Assembly: GCF_003989735.1 (NCBI RefSeq)
Contig: NZ_RZGQ01000017.1
Coordinates: forward strand, 1 to 33,073
DNA length: 33,073 nt
From: Legionella sp. km772
GTDB taxonomy: Bacteria; Pseudomonadota; Gammaproteobacteria; Legionellales; Legionellaceae
Direction: 5' to 3'
Both the position numbers and the translations under genes were made by a program. Shown piece by piece: positions 15,857 through 24,580 of the stretch. The notes under the pieces are model-generated. The model was not told the origin of the DNA. It did no database searches and worked only from the letters and a program-made list of their open reading frames with translations. The first letter of the stretch is position 1. Every line of letters begins with the position of its first letter.

Positions 15857-16804
15857 GTGACAGACGCTAAAAAGAACTGGTCTATGGATGAAATTAGAGA
15901 AATTTATGAGCAACCGTTTAATAATTTGTTGCATCAAGCACATAGCATTCATTTAGAAAATCATGAGGCAAATTCCTTGCAATTCGCCACTTTATTGAGC
16001 ATTAAAACGGGTGCTTGTCCTGAAGATTGTGGGTATTGCTCGCAAAGTGGGCATGTTAAAACACACGTGGAGAAAGAAAAATTAATGTGTGTTGATGATG
16101 TGTTAAAATCTGCTCAAGAAGCTAAAGATGGTGGAGCAAAGCGGTTTTGTATGGGGGCTGCTTGGCGTTGTCCTCCTGACAAAGTAATGCCGCAGCTAAA
16201 GGAGATGATTGAAGGTGTTAAAGCGCTAGGGATGGAAACTTGCATGACTTTGGGAATGCTGAATAAAGACCAAGCAATGGAATTAAAAGAAGCCGGCTTG
16301 GATTATTACAATCACAATATAGATACTTCTCCTTCTTATTATGACAAAGTGGTGACTACCCGCAAATTCAGCGATCGCCTTGATACTTTAAATCATGTGC
16401 GGGATGCTGGAATTAATGTGTGTTGTGGTGGAATTTTAGGCTTAGGTGAAACCCGCGAAGATCGTATCGAATTTGTTCTAACTTTGGCCAATATGGAAAA
16501 TCCCCCAGAAAGTGTACCTATTAACCGCTTAATCCCCGTGGAGGGCACGCGTTTAGCCAAAGCACAGCCCGTTGAAGGTATTGAGTTAGTAAGAACAATA
16601 GCCACTGCTCGAATCACTATGCCTAAAAGTGTTATTCGCCTTACTGCAGGTAGAACAGAAATGAGTGATGAATTACAAGCACTGTGCTATTTTGCTGGCG
16701 CTAACTCTGTATTCATTGGGGATAAATTATTGACTGAGGAAAACCCCCAAAGAGCCAAAGATAAAATTCTCTTTAATAAATTAGGCTTGACCGAGATGGT
16801 TTAA
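15857..16804 (+). CDS. bioB: Biotin synthase
   Basis: This radical-SAM enzyme inserts sulphur into dethiobiotin to form biotin. The CxxxCxxC cluster ligands are C54, C58 and C61 (CPEDCGYC). Further family blocks are YYNHNIDTSPSYYDKVVTTR, CCGGILGLGETREDR, and MPKSVIRLTAGRTEM, with the Arg that helps hold the [2Fe-2S] cluster. A GTG start at 15857 with AGGGG 7 nt upstream gives 315 residues beginning MTDAKKNW. The longer frame from ATG 15824 would put the start codon within the promoter -10. The stop overlaps the bioF start by one base (TAATG). Confidence 0.93.
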   Translation: MTDAKKNWSMDEIREIYEQPFNNLLHQAHSIHLENHEANSLQFATLLSIKTGACPEDCGYCSQSGHVKTHVEKEKLMCVDDVLKSAQEAKDGGAKRFCMGAAWRCPPDKVMPQLKEMIEGVKALGMETCMTLGMLNKDQAMELKEAGLDYYNHNIDTSPSYYDKVVTTRKFSDRLDTLNHVRDAGINVCCGGILGLGETREDRIEFVLTLANMENPPESVPINRLIPVEGTRLAKAQPVEGIELVRTIATARITMPKSVIRLTAGRTEMSDELQALCYFAGANSVFIGDKLLTEENPQRAKDKILFNKLGLTEMV

Positions 16805-17928
16805 TGATTCCTAGTCTTAAAATATGCGAATATACTGAACAATTAAGGCAAGGCGGATTATTACGCACCCGAGCTGTTTCTAACTCTTCCTTGCTCGCTT
16901 TTGATAGTAATGATTATTTATCGTTACTTGGTGACAAACGTATAGCTCAAGCGTATGAATATGGTTTTAAACATTATGCTAGCGGCAGTGGAGCATCAAT
17001 GTTATTAAGCGGGTATCATCGCAATCACCAAGAAATCGAAGAGGCCTTTTCGCAATTATTAGATGTCGATGCTTGCATTATTTTTTCTTCTGGTTATGCA
17101 GCTAATTTAGCGCTTACTTTGTTATTAGGTGCTATTGACACTCATTGCATCATTGATAAGGCCATTCATGCCTCTATGTATGACGGACTTAGTTTATCAA
17201 AGGCAAGTTTTTGTCGATTTTTGCATAATGATCTAACTAGTTTATCCCAAAAAATAAATAAATATCCTGAGAATGCTGTTGTCATTACTGAGGGGATTTT
17301 TAGTATGAGCGGGCAGAGGGCCCCTTTATCTGCAATTAGTCAACTTACACACAAACGAATTCCTTTATTAGTTGATGAAGCCCATGCTTTTGGAGTGCTC
17401 GGAGAACAGGGAAAAGGAGCAACTAGTCTACATCAGCTAAGTCAAGAGGATGTACCTTTAAGAATGATTTCTTTTGGTAAAGCCTTCGCTGGTCAAGGAG
17501 CTATTATTGCGGGAAAACAAGAGTGGATCACAGCACTTTTACAGGCAGGACGTTCAATTATTTATTCCACAGCAATTAGCCCGGCCTTAAGCTACGGTTT
17601 ATTAAAAACCTTAGACATTGTTGTAGCCGCTGATGAGCGCAGAGAAAAGCTTCATCGATTAATCGATTTTTTTAAAGATAAAATTAAATTATCTCCATTC
17701 GAATGGGCCAAATCAGATAGCGCCATCCAACAATTACAACTTGGGTGTCCACATCGAGCGCTTTTTTATGCAGATAAATTAAAGGAGAAGGGATTTTCTT
17801 GTTCACCAATTCGTACACCAACGGTTAATATGAAAGCGACCGGCTTGCGTATTGTTTTGAATTATCGTCATACCCCTGAACAAATTAATTCTTTATTTAC
17901 AGCATTGCACACATTATATGAACATTAA
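16804..17928 (+). CDS. bioF: 8-amino-7-oxononanoate synthase
   Basis: This PLP-dependent alpha-oxoamine synthase condenses pimeloyl-ACP with alanine to give KAPA. It has 374 residues (E. coli 384). Family sites are SNDYLSLLGD near the N-terminus, the GSGASMLLSGYHRNH region, FSSGYAANLA, the PLP-ring Asp in LLVDEAHAFGVLG (190-200) and the Schiff-base Lys226 in ISFGKAFAGQGA. It is translationally coupled on both sides: its ATG overlaps the bioB stop by one base, and its 3' end overlaps bioH by 11 nt. Confidence 0.93.
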   Translation: MIPSLKICEYTEQLRQGGLLRTRAVSNSSLLAFDSNDYLSLLGDKRIAQAYEYGFKHYASGSGASMLLSGYHRNHQEIEEAFSQLLDVDACIIFSSGYAANLALTLLLGAIDTHCIIDKAIHASMYDGLSLSKASFCRFLHNDLTSLSQKINKYPENAVVITEGIFSMSGQRAPLSAISQLTHKRIPLLVDEAHAFGVLGEQGKGATSLHQLSQEDVPLRMISFGKAFAGQGAIIAGKQEWITALLQAGRSIIYSTAISPALSYGLLKTLDIVVAADERREKLHRLIDFFKDKIKLSPFEWAKSDSAIQQLQLGCPHRALFYADKLKEKGFSCSPIRTPTVNMKATGLRIVLNYRHTPEQINSLFTALHTLYEH

Positions 17929-18637
17929 TATTATTAAGCATGGGCGCGGAGTCCCTGTAGTTTTTTTTCATGGGTGGGGGTTTGACCATCATATTTGGCT
18001 ACCTCTTATTGAGCCATTAGGGGAACGTTATCAATTAATTTTGGTGGATTTACCGGGTTTTGGTTCAACGCCATGGCTGAATTGGAGTAAATTCAAAAAC
18101 AAGTTATTAACTCAACTCCCAGCAAGCTTCGCTTTAGTTGGGTGGTCGCTAGGTGGTCTATATGCGCAACGCTTAGCAATTGAGGAGCCTTCGCGTATTA
18201 GCTCATTATTGAGTATAACCGCATCACCTCGTTTCATTGCGGATGAATCCTGGCCTGCTGTACCCAAAGAAGTATTTAATCATTTTTATAATAATCTATC
18301 CCTCGATCTTGAAAAGACCTTAAAAGATTTTATCCGTTTACAAGTAAATAAGAACAAAATTATCCTTCCCTTAGGACAAAGGCCATCATCTGAGGGATTA
18401 GAGCAGGGCCTTAATACTTTAGAACAATGGGATTTGCGCTCCGCCTTACATGATTTAAACCTACCCACTTGTTTTATGTTTGCAAGGTTAGACCCCATTG
18501 CGCCCGCTAAAATTATGGAGGCGATGCAAAAATTATATCCCCATTTTGACTATGTTTTTTTTAATCGTGCAGCTCATATGCCTTTTTTATCGCATACAGA
18601 ATTGTTTATAGAAGAATTTCAAAGGTTTATAAAATGA
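17918..18637 (+). CDS. bioH: Pimeloyl-[ACP] methyl ester carboxylesterase BioH
   Basis: This 239-residue alpha/beta hydrolase removes the methyl group from pimeloyl-ACP methyl ester, ending the BioC/BioH disguised-fatty-acid route. The catalytic triad is readable as Ser77 in GWSLGG, Asp192 in ARLDPIAP and His220 in RAAHMPF. The oxyanion region HGWGFDHHIW at about 18-27 matches BioH. In E. coli bioH lies outside the bio cluster; here it lies between bioF and bioD with an 11-nt and a 4-nt overlap, which strengthens the assignment over a generic esterase. The matching methyltransferase BioC is not in this window. Confidence 0.88.
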   Translation: MNINIIKHGRGVPVVFFHGWGFDHHIWLPLIEPLGERYQLILVDLPGFGSTPWLNWSKFKNKLLTQLPASFALVGWSLGGLYAQRLAIEEPSRISSLLSITASPRFIADESWPAVPKEVFNHFYNNLSLDLEKTLKDFIRLQVNKNKIILPLGQRPSSEGLEQGLNTLEQWDLRSALHDLNLPTCFMFARLDPIAPAKIMEAMQKLYPHFDYVFFNRAAHMPFLSHTELFIEEFQRFIK

Positions 18638-19266
18638 AACGTTATTTTATTACTGGAACCGATACCGATTGCGGAAAAACCTATGTGACCAGTCAGTTAA
18701 TAAATTATTATCAAAATGCGATTGCTGTTAAACCAGTGGCAAGTGGTTGTATGAGTATTGGAAATAAATTAATAAGTTCTGATGCGCAAAAGCTTGCAAA
18801 AATTAATGGTCTCAATTTGGATTTAATAAATCCATGGCGCTTTGCATTACCGGTTTCCCCACATATCGCAGCAGAGGAAGAGGGCAAGGAAATTAAACTC
18901 TCTGAACTAGTCAGTTATTGCATGCGCTTTAGCGCTCCAGGAAAAGATACTCTATTTATAGAGGGCGCAGGTGGTTTGATGGTGCCCTTAAATAAGGAAC
19001 AAACCTGGTTAGATTTTTTAAATGTCAGTCAAATTCCGGTAATTTTAACAGTGGGAATGAAATTAGGCTGTATAAATCATGCTTTATTAACTATTACTGC
19101 ATTAAAAACCTATCAGATTTCTTGTATTGGCTGGATAGCCAATTGCATCGACCCTAATATGCTTGCTTTAGAAGAAAATATAGAAACCTTAGAAGGGTTG
19201 ATAGATAGCCCACTTTTAGCTCGTGTGCCTTATAATTGCTCAATAGAAGTAAAAGTTAATTTGTAA
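18634..19266 (+). CDS. bioD: Dethiobiotin synthetase
   Basis: This ATP-dependent carboxylase closes the ureido ring of biotin, converting DAPA plus CO2 to dethiobiotin. The P-loop is GTDTDCGKT at residues 8-16. VKPVASGC follows as the second conserved lysine region, and IEGAGGLMVPLN as the catalytic loop. Length (210 residues) is close to the usual ~225. Its ATG overlaps the bioH stop (ATGA), making it the last gene of bioBFHD. The 81-nt gap to the RND adaptor gene holds no obvious hairpin. Confidence 0.92.
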   Translation: MKRYFITGTDTDCGKTYVTSQLINYYQNAIAVKPVASGCMSIGNKLISSDAQKLAKINGLNLDLINPWRFALPVSPHIAAEEEGKEIKLSELVSYCMRFSAPGKDTLFIEGAGGLMVPLNKEQTWLDFLNVSQIPVILTVGMKLGCINHALLTITALKTYQISCIGWIANCIDPNMLALEENIETLEGLIDSPLLARVPYNCSIEVKVNL

Positions 19267-19347
19267 CGAATCTTTTAATTCTCCTCACTCTCTGCTTTTT
19301 GCTTCATCTATGCTAGAGTTGCTTTTCAATTTTAAGTGTTTAAAGCT

Positions 19348-20397
19348 ATGAGATTTGCAAATTACCCCAATTATTATGCTTGGAAAAAAATCCTTCTTGC
19401 CTGTGCTGTGTTGGCAATTATTTTAATTTCATGGCAATTTATTAAACAAAAAAAGATAGTTCCAGACAATCCTAATAAGATGGTTGAAATTGAAATAATT
19501 AAACCACAAAATATCCAGCAACGGATTCATTTACTTGGTGTTATCCATCCTAAACACACGACTTTATTGATAGCTAAAGGATCAGGAACTTTAGATGCTT
19601 TCGTGGCTACAGGACAAAAGGTAAAAAAGGGCACTTTGCTTGCCCGTATTGATAATAGTGATATTGAAAAAAATGCGCAATTATCACAAAGTGCTGAGCA
19701 ATTAGCCAGGGAGCAATACGAGCGTTTTATCCCATTGACAAAAAAAGGCTTTGTCAGTCCGAAAGAAATTGAAGAGAGAAAACAAGCATGGATTAATGCA
19801 CAAAAGGAATACGCCAAAGCCAAGATCGAATTAGACTACATGCGTTTTTATGCACCTTTTGATGGTATTGTTGGAGCCTATAAAAAACGCGAGGGCTCAC
19901 AAGTAACACAGGGAGATCCCGTTGTCTCAGTTTATGATCCTGCCTCTTTGGTTGTAGATTTTGATATCCCTTGCGGTAATTTAGCCGCCTTAAGTGAAGG
20001 GCAAAAAGTCTACGTCTTTGGAAAACAATATCGTTTAACCCACTTACAAAAAATGCTGGATGAAGATACCCATATGTGTCCTGCGGATGTTGATATTCAA
20101 TGCCCTGATTGTTTGATTGGAACAACAGCCAAAATTAGTCTGGTGGTAATGGAAAAGAAAAATACCATTGTAATCCCCTTACAGGCACTTTTTTTAAGAG
20201 ATGGCCGTCCCGTTGTCTATATAGTAAAAAATAATAAAGTGGAGTTGCTTGCTGTAAAAACAGGCATAAGACAAGCCGATAAAATTGAAATTCTTGAGGG
20301 TTTAAATGCAGGCCAACAGTTGATTATCAAAGGACAAGATCGCTTATATCCTAAAATGACTGTTGATATTTATACGCCAACTGCCAAGATTAATTAA
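19348..20397 (+). CDS. RND efflux periplasmic adaptor (MFP)
   Basis: This 349-residue membrane-fusion protein bridges an RND pump to an outer-membrane channel. A single N-terminal membrane anchor at about residues 13-32 is not a lipobox. It is followed by a barrel-sandwich domain split by a short hairpin (about 90-155), with YMRFYAPFDGIVGAYKKREGSQVTQGDPVVSV marking the second lipoyl half. The C-terminal barrel ends with LYPKMTVDI. Unusually, three cysteines (HMCPADVDIQCPDC) sit in the beta-barrel region, where homologues usually have none. The frame extends four codons upstream to a GTG at 19336; neither start has a good ribosome site. The stop is 5 nt before the pump gene. Confidence 0.85.
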   Translation: MRFANYPNYYAWKKILLACAVLAIILISWQFIKQKKIVPDNPNKMVEIEIIKPQNIQQRIHLLGVIHPKHTTLLIAKGSGTLDAFVATGQKVKKGTLLARIDNSDIEKNAQLSQSAEQLAREQYERFIPLTKKGFVSPKEIEERKQAWINAQKEYAKAKIELDYMRFYAPFDGIVGAYKKREGSQVTQGDPVVSVYDPASLVVDFDIPCGNLAALSEGQKVYVFGKQYRLTHLQKMLDEDTHMCPADVDIQCPDCLIGTTAKISLVVMEKKNTIVIPLQALFLRDGRPVVYIVKNNKVELLAVKTGIRQADKIEILEGLNAGQQLIIKGQDRLYPKMTVDIYTPTAKIN

Positions 20398-20402
20398 TAC
20401 TT

Positions 20403-23400
20403 ATGAGATTGACTAGCTATTTTATTAAACATCCAGTAATTGCCATTATTTTAAACTCTATGATTGTGTTATTGGGTTTGCTTTCTTTCTCTCAATTATC
20501 GATAAGAGAATATCCCAATATTACTTTACCCGTAATTACAGTGACTGCTTATTATCCAAATGCCAGTCCAGATCTAGTTGAAAGCTCTGTAACAAATATC
20601 TTAGAAGACCGTTTAGCAGGGATTGAGGGTTTAGAAAATATTACCTCACAATCCTATACAGGAACTTCTTTTATTAATTTAACCTTTCGTGCCGGAACCT
20701 CAATGGAAAGGGCTTTAAGTGCCACTCAAGATGCCGTAGGTGTTGCTAAATCGTACTTACCTTCGGAAGTGAAAACACCCTTCGTTGAACGGCAAAAAAA
20801 ATCATCCGGTCTTCCTTTTATTGCTGTGGCTATCGAATCGAGCTCACGTAATTTCGGCGATTTAACTCATTATGCAAATTTAAATATTAAAAATATTTTT
20901 CGTAGTATTCCTGGTGTCGCTTCTATAGAGGTATGGGGACAACCCTATACTTACTTGATTAGCTTAGAACCGGATAAATTATTTTCTTTTGGGATTAATG
21001 CTGATGAAGTTGTTGAGGCTTTAGTCAAGAGTAGGGTTTCTTTACCAGTTGGAAAATACCAAAATAAAATTCCGAGCACTTTAAACTCTACTTTAAAAAC
21101 AAAAGAAGATTTTGAAAATTTGTTAATAAAACCAGGCGAACATCCCATTTTATTGAATTCAATTGCAAAAGTTGAATTACAAACAGACGACACCAGTACG
21201 AGAGTACGTGTTAATGGACATACTGGACTAGTATTGGCTATTAATAGAGCAAATGATGCGAATCCTATTGAAGTATCAAGAGAAGTCAAAAAAACCATTC
21301 AAAATTTACAAAAAAGCTTACCCCCTGATTTAAAAATTAATGTAATCCTTGACCAGGCTGACTTTATTAATGCGTCTATAGAAAGTATACGCTCATCCAT
21401 TGTCGAGGCGATTATTTTAGTTCTGTTGATTGTTTTTCTCTTTTTGCGGAATTTCAGAGCGACCATAATCCCTTTAATAACTATTCCAATTTCCTTATTA
21501 GGTTCTTTACTTTTTCTCAAAATTTTTGGTTTTTCTATCAATTTAATGACTTTGCTAGCAATGGTTTTGTCCATTGGTTTAGTGGTTGATGATGCCATTA
21601 TTGTGTTAGAAAATATTTGGCGTCATATAGAAGCAGGGATGAGTCCTTTAGAAGCCGCTATCAAAGGTCCTAGAGAAATTGGCTTCGCTATCATTGCTAT
21701 GACCTGTACGCTTGCGAGCGTTTATATTCCCATTGCGTTCATTCAAGGAATGTTGGGGCAATTGTTTATTGAATTTGCTGTTGCTTTAGCGGGTAGTGTA
21801 TTCATTTCGGGCATTGTCGCTCTGACTTTATCACCAGTAATGTGTGGCCATCTTCTGCAAAAGGAAACGAAAAATTGTTTGCCGCAAATTGATCGCTGGC
21901 TGGATAATTTGGCAAAAAAATACGCTAGCGCACTCTACTTTATCTTCAATCATTTACGTTGGACCAGTATTGCTGCATTATTTTCTATTGTTGCTAGCAT
22001 AGCCCTATATTCCTTGATAATTCAGGAGACAGCACCAAAAGAAGATCGGGGACTAATTGGCCTCTATATTCCACCTATTCCTGGGGAAGACATTAATGTT
22101 TTAGATAAGAATGTCATAGAAATTGATAATCTAATAAGTAAAATCCCCGAATCCGATAATAAATTGACTTTTATCGGAGATTGGGGCGCAAGTATTGTTT
22201 TTCCCTTGCAAGCTCACCAGTTAAGAAAACGCAGTGCTAGCGATATAGTAGATAACTTAAAGCCTCTATTTGCTCACTATCCTTCCATTGAGCCACATAT
22301 TTGGTCTTGGGATACGGGATTACCGGGAATCGATAATGCAGGAAGCGGGACAGAGTTGGCTTTAATTATTTCCACACCCGATAACTATAGAGATTTATTT
22401 AAGCAAACCGAACAGTTAAAGACAGTTGTTGATCAATCTAAGTTATTTGAAAGCAGCTATTTTGAACTTCGACTGGATACCCTTGGGTATTCTATACAGC
22501 TTGATCATAATCAAATTGCCAAATTAGGGATCACGCCCAATCAAATAGCTAAAATGATAGAAATATTTTTTAGCGGTGATAAAAGCCAAACTTTTGAAAA
22601 AAACGGCGTGGTTTATAACCTTACTATTCAAGGAAGCACCTCCCCATGGACTTTAGATGAGCTTTATGTCACTACATCTAAGGGTAAACGAATATCCTTA
22701 GGAGCTATTACTAAAATGAAACCTAAGGCCCAACCTGCTACCCTAGATCACTATCAGCAAATGCGATCAACAACTTTGCATGTACAAATGCACAAAGGGG
22801 ATTCCATAGCCAAGGCGGCTGAACAATTATGGGAGCTTGCCCAGAAAAACTTACCAGCAAATTATAAATTAAACTGGACAGGTACTGCGAAAACGCTCAA
22901 TGAATCATCCCATACGATGCTTTTTTTATTATTTTTATCATTAGCATTTATTTATGCAATCTTATCAACTCAATTTGAAAACTTTATCGATCCCTTGATT
23001 ATTTTATTAACGGTTCCTCTTGCCTGTTTTGGCGCTTTATTGTTTATTTATTTATTTGGACAGTCATTGAATATTTATACTCAAGTGGGCTTGATTACTC
23101 TAATTGGTTTAATTAGCAAACATGGAATTTTAATTGTCGAATTTGCTAACCAATTGAGACAACAAGGAGATGAACTAATTGAGGCAATCCAAACTGCTGC
23201 AGTATTACGGTTGCGTCCTATCCTAATGACAACCGGAGCGATGGTGTTTGGTGCTATTCCGTTAATTTTATCACATGATGCCGGTTCTGAAGCGCGCAGG
23301 GCAATTGGTACGGTTTTAATAGGAGGCTTATGCTGGGGAACCTTATTTACCTTGTTTGTTTTACCCGCTGTTTATTACTTAATTAAAAGAAGGAAGGTAC

Positions 23401-23420
23401 TTTCATTATTAACTCACTAG
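20403..23420 (+). CDS. RND-family efflux permease (HAE1-type)
   Basis: This 1005-residue proton-driven pump is duplicated as in AcrB/MexB-type proteins: TM1 at about residues 10-30, a large periplasmic porter loop, TM2-6 at about 325-480, a second porter loop, and TM8-12 at about 840-990. Proton-relay residues are present: D396-D397 in VVDDAIIVLENIW (AcrB D407-D408), and the Lys in LISKHGILIVEFAN (AcrB K940). AcrB is about 1050 residues; the shorter length and the REYPNITLPVITVTAYYPNA opening suggest the group without strict drug-pump docking insertions. The substrate is unknown. It forms a two-gene operon with its adaptor and has no outer-membrane channel gene beside it. Confidence 0.92.
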   Translation: MRLTSYFIKHPVIAIILNSMIVLLGLLSFSQLSIREYPNITLPVITVTAYYPNASPDLVESSVTNILEDRLAGIEGLENITSQSYTGTSFINLTFRAGTSMERALSATQDAVGVAKSYLPSEVKTPFVERQKKSSGLPFIAVAIESSSRNFGDLTHYANLNIKNIFRSIPGVASIEVWGQPYTYLISLEPDKLFSFGINADEVVEALVKSRVSLPVGKYQNKIPSTLNSTLKTKEDFENLLIKPGEHPILLNSIAKVELQTDDTSTRVRVNGHTGLVLAINRANDANPIEVSREVKKTIQNLQKSLPPDLKINVILDQADFINASIESIRSSIVEAIILVLLIVFLFLRNFRATIIPLITIPISLLGSLLFLKIFGFSINLMTLLAMVLSIGLVVDDAIIVLENIWRHIEAGMSPLEAAIKGPREIGFAIIAMTCTLASVYIPIAFIQGMLGQLFIEFAVALAGSVFISGIVALTLSPVMCGHLLQKETKNCLPQIDRWLDNLAKKYASALYFIFNHLRWTSIAALFSIVASIALYSLIIQETAPKEDRGLIGLYIPPIPGEDINVLDKNVIEIDNLISKIPESDNKLTFIGDWGASIVFPLQAHQLRKRSASDIVDNLKPLFAHYPSIEPHIWSWDTGLPGIDNAGSGTELALIISTPDNYRDLFKQTEQLKTVVDQSKLFESSYFELRLDTLGYSIQLDHNQIAKLGITPNQIAKMIEIFFSGDKSQTFEKNGVVYNLTIQGSTSPWTLDELYVTTSKGKRISLGAITKMKPKAQPATLDHYQQMRSTTLHVQMHKGDSIAKAAEQLWELAQKNLPANYKLNWTGTAKTLNESSHTMLFLLFLSLAFIYAILSTQFENFIDPLIILLTVPLACFGALLFIYLFGQSLNIYTQVGLITLIGLISKHGILIVEFANQLRQQGDELIEAIQTAAVLRLRPILMTTGAMVFGAIPLILSHDAGSEARRAIGTVLIGGLCWGTLFTLFVLPAVYYLIKRRKVLSLLTH

Positions 23421-23429
23421 AAACAAAAA

Positions 23430-23487
23430 AAGGATCTTAGGAGTGAGCATATCAGGAATGCCCAATCAAGTACCTCAAAAGATCCTT
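23430..23487. repeat. Inverted repeat downstream of the RND pump gene
   Basis: AAGGATCTT (23430-23438) is repeated inverted as AAGATCCTT (23479-23487), with a 40-nt interior. It begins 10 nt after the RND stop. No T-run follows, so it is not a classical terminator. It might be a small mobile-element remnant or a 3'-UTR structure. Confidence 0.35.
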
Positions 23488-23578
23488 ATATAGGCAATCC
23501 TGGAAATCCACTCAAATAATGCCAGTGCGTTTTGAGTTTAAAGAGTAAAAATCTTCTTAATTAGCTTACTGGAGACTG

Positions 23579-23607
23579 TTGTCCATTGACTACTACTTAG
23601 CTATAAT
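23579..23607 (+). promoter_or_regulatory. Promoter of the fmdB-DUF502-aspS cluster
   Basis: TTGTCC (23579-23584) and a perfect TATAAT (23602-23607) are spaced by 17 nt. The transcript would begin near 23614, about 38 nt before the fmdB start. Confidence 0.6.
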
Positions 23608-23651
23608 AAAGGGTTATTTTGACCAATTAGAAAATTATGGAGAGTTTTAGG

Positions 23652-23936
23652 ATGCCAATTTATGAATATCAATGCTCAAATTGTCATCACCAGTTTGATG
23701 CGATTCAAAAAATTAGTGATGAGCCCTTAAAAGAGTGTCCTGAATGTCATAAAGAGACGGCGGTGAAATTAGTATCTGCAGCTGGCTTTCAATTAAAAGG
23801 AACCGGTTGGTATGTAACTGATTTTAAAAATAAAAACACTAACAGCACCCCTGGCACAAAAGCTGCTGAGACAAAATCTACAGAAACAACATCTACATCA
23901 TCAACAACTGAGGGCTCCAAAGGTGGTAGTGAGTGA
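23652..23936 (+). CDS. FmdB-family zinc ribbon protein
   Basis: This 94-residue protein begins with the family signature MPIYEYQC. Two CxxC knuckles (C8-x-x-C11 and C29-x-x-C32) form a predicted zinc ribbon. The middle FQLKGTGWYVTDFK block is also typical, and a low-complexity Ser/Thr/Glu tail follows (about residues 62-94). Family members are annotated as putative regulators, but the function is not settled. GGAGAG at 23639-23644 places the start at 23652 rather than the in-frame ATG 15 nt upstream. Its stop overlaps the DUF502 start (GTGA). The order fmdB-DUF502-aspS is common in gammaproteobacteria. Confidence 0.87.
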   Translation: MPIYEYQCSNCHHQFDAIQKISDEPLKECPECHKETAVKLVSAAGFQLKGTGWYVTDFKNKNTNSTPGTKAAETKSTETTSTSSTTEGSKGGSE

Positions 23937-24559
23937 AGTCTAAGTCGTTTAGAGGCTATTTATTAGCAGGTTTAGTAGTGTGGTTGCCAATTTTGGTGAC
24001 TATTGGTGTGCTACGGTTTATAGTTGATTTGTTGGACAATACCTTGGCGTTAATACCTAAAGCGTATCAGCCAGAGTATCTCTTAGGCATCCATATTCCA
24101 GGCTTTGGCGTATTGTTGTCCCTTATTTTGTTGTTTGGCACAGGAATATTTGCCACTAATTTTTTTGGTCAACGCTTAGTGGGTTGGGGAGAGTCAATTT
24201 TATCTCGAATCCCTTTGGTGCGATCGATATATAATGCCGTTAAGCAAGTGATTAATACGGTATTATCAAGTAACGGTGATGCTTTTCGTAAAGTATTATT
24301 AATTGAATATCCTCGAAAAGGATTATGGAGTTTGGCATTCCAGACGGGAGCAGCAACACAGGAAATTAATATTCATACCCAAGAAGAAATGATTTCCTTG
24401 TTTATACCAACTACTCCTAATCCCACTTCAGGGTTTTTAATGATGATTCCAAGAAAGGATGCAATAGAGCTCAATATGAGCATTGATGAGGCATTGAAAT
24501 TTATAATTTCTTTAGGCGTAATGCAAGCTAACCAGGCGGCATTAGTAACAACACAATAA
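23933..24559 (+). CDS. DUF502 family inner-membrane protein
   Basis: This 208-residue protein begins at a GTG that overlaps the fmdB stop, with AGGTGG about 8 nt upstream. Two membrane helices are evident, GYLLAGLVVWLPILVTIGVLRFIVDLL (about 6-32) and GFGVLLSLILLFGTGIFATNFFG (about 50-72), followed by a soluble domain. Family landmarks are the SRIPLVRSIYNAVKQV segment and TPNPTSGFLMMIP. The biochemical function of DUF502 is not known. It lies 21 nt before aspS. Confidence 0.87.
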   Translation: MKSKSFRGYLLAGLVVWLPILVTIGVLRFIVDLLDNTLALIPKAYQPEYLLGIHIPGFGVLLSLILLFGTGIFATNFFGQRLVGWGESILSRIPLVRSIYNAVKQVINTVLSSNGDAFRKVLLIEYPRKGLWSLAFQTGAATQEINIHTQEEMISLFIPTTPNPTSGFLMMIPRKDAIELNMSIDEALKFIISLGVMQANQAALVTTQ

Positions 24560-24580
24560 AAATTAATTAAGGGTGGTTTT

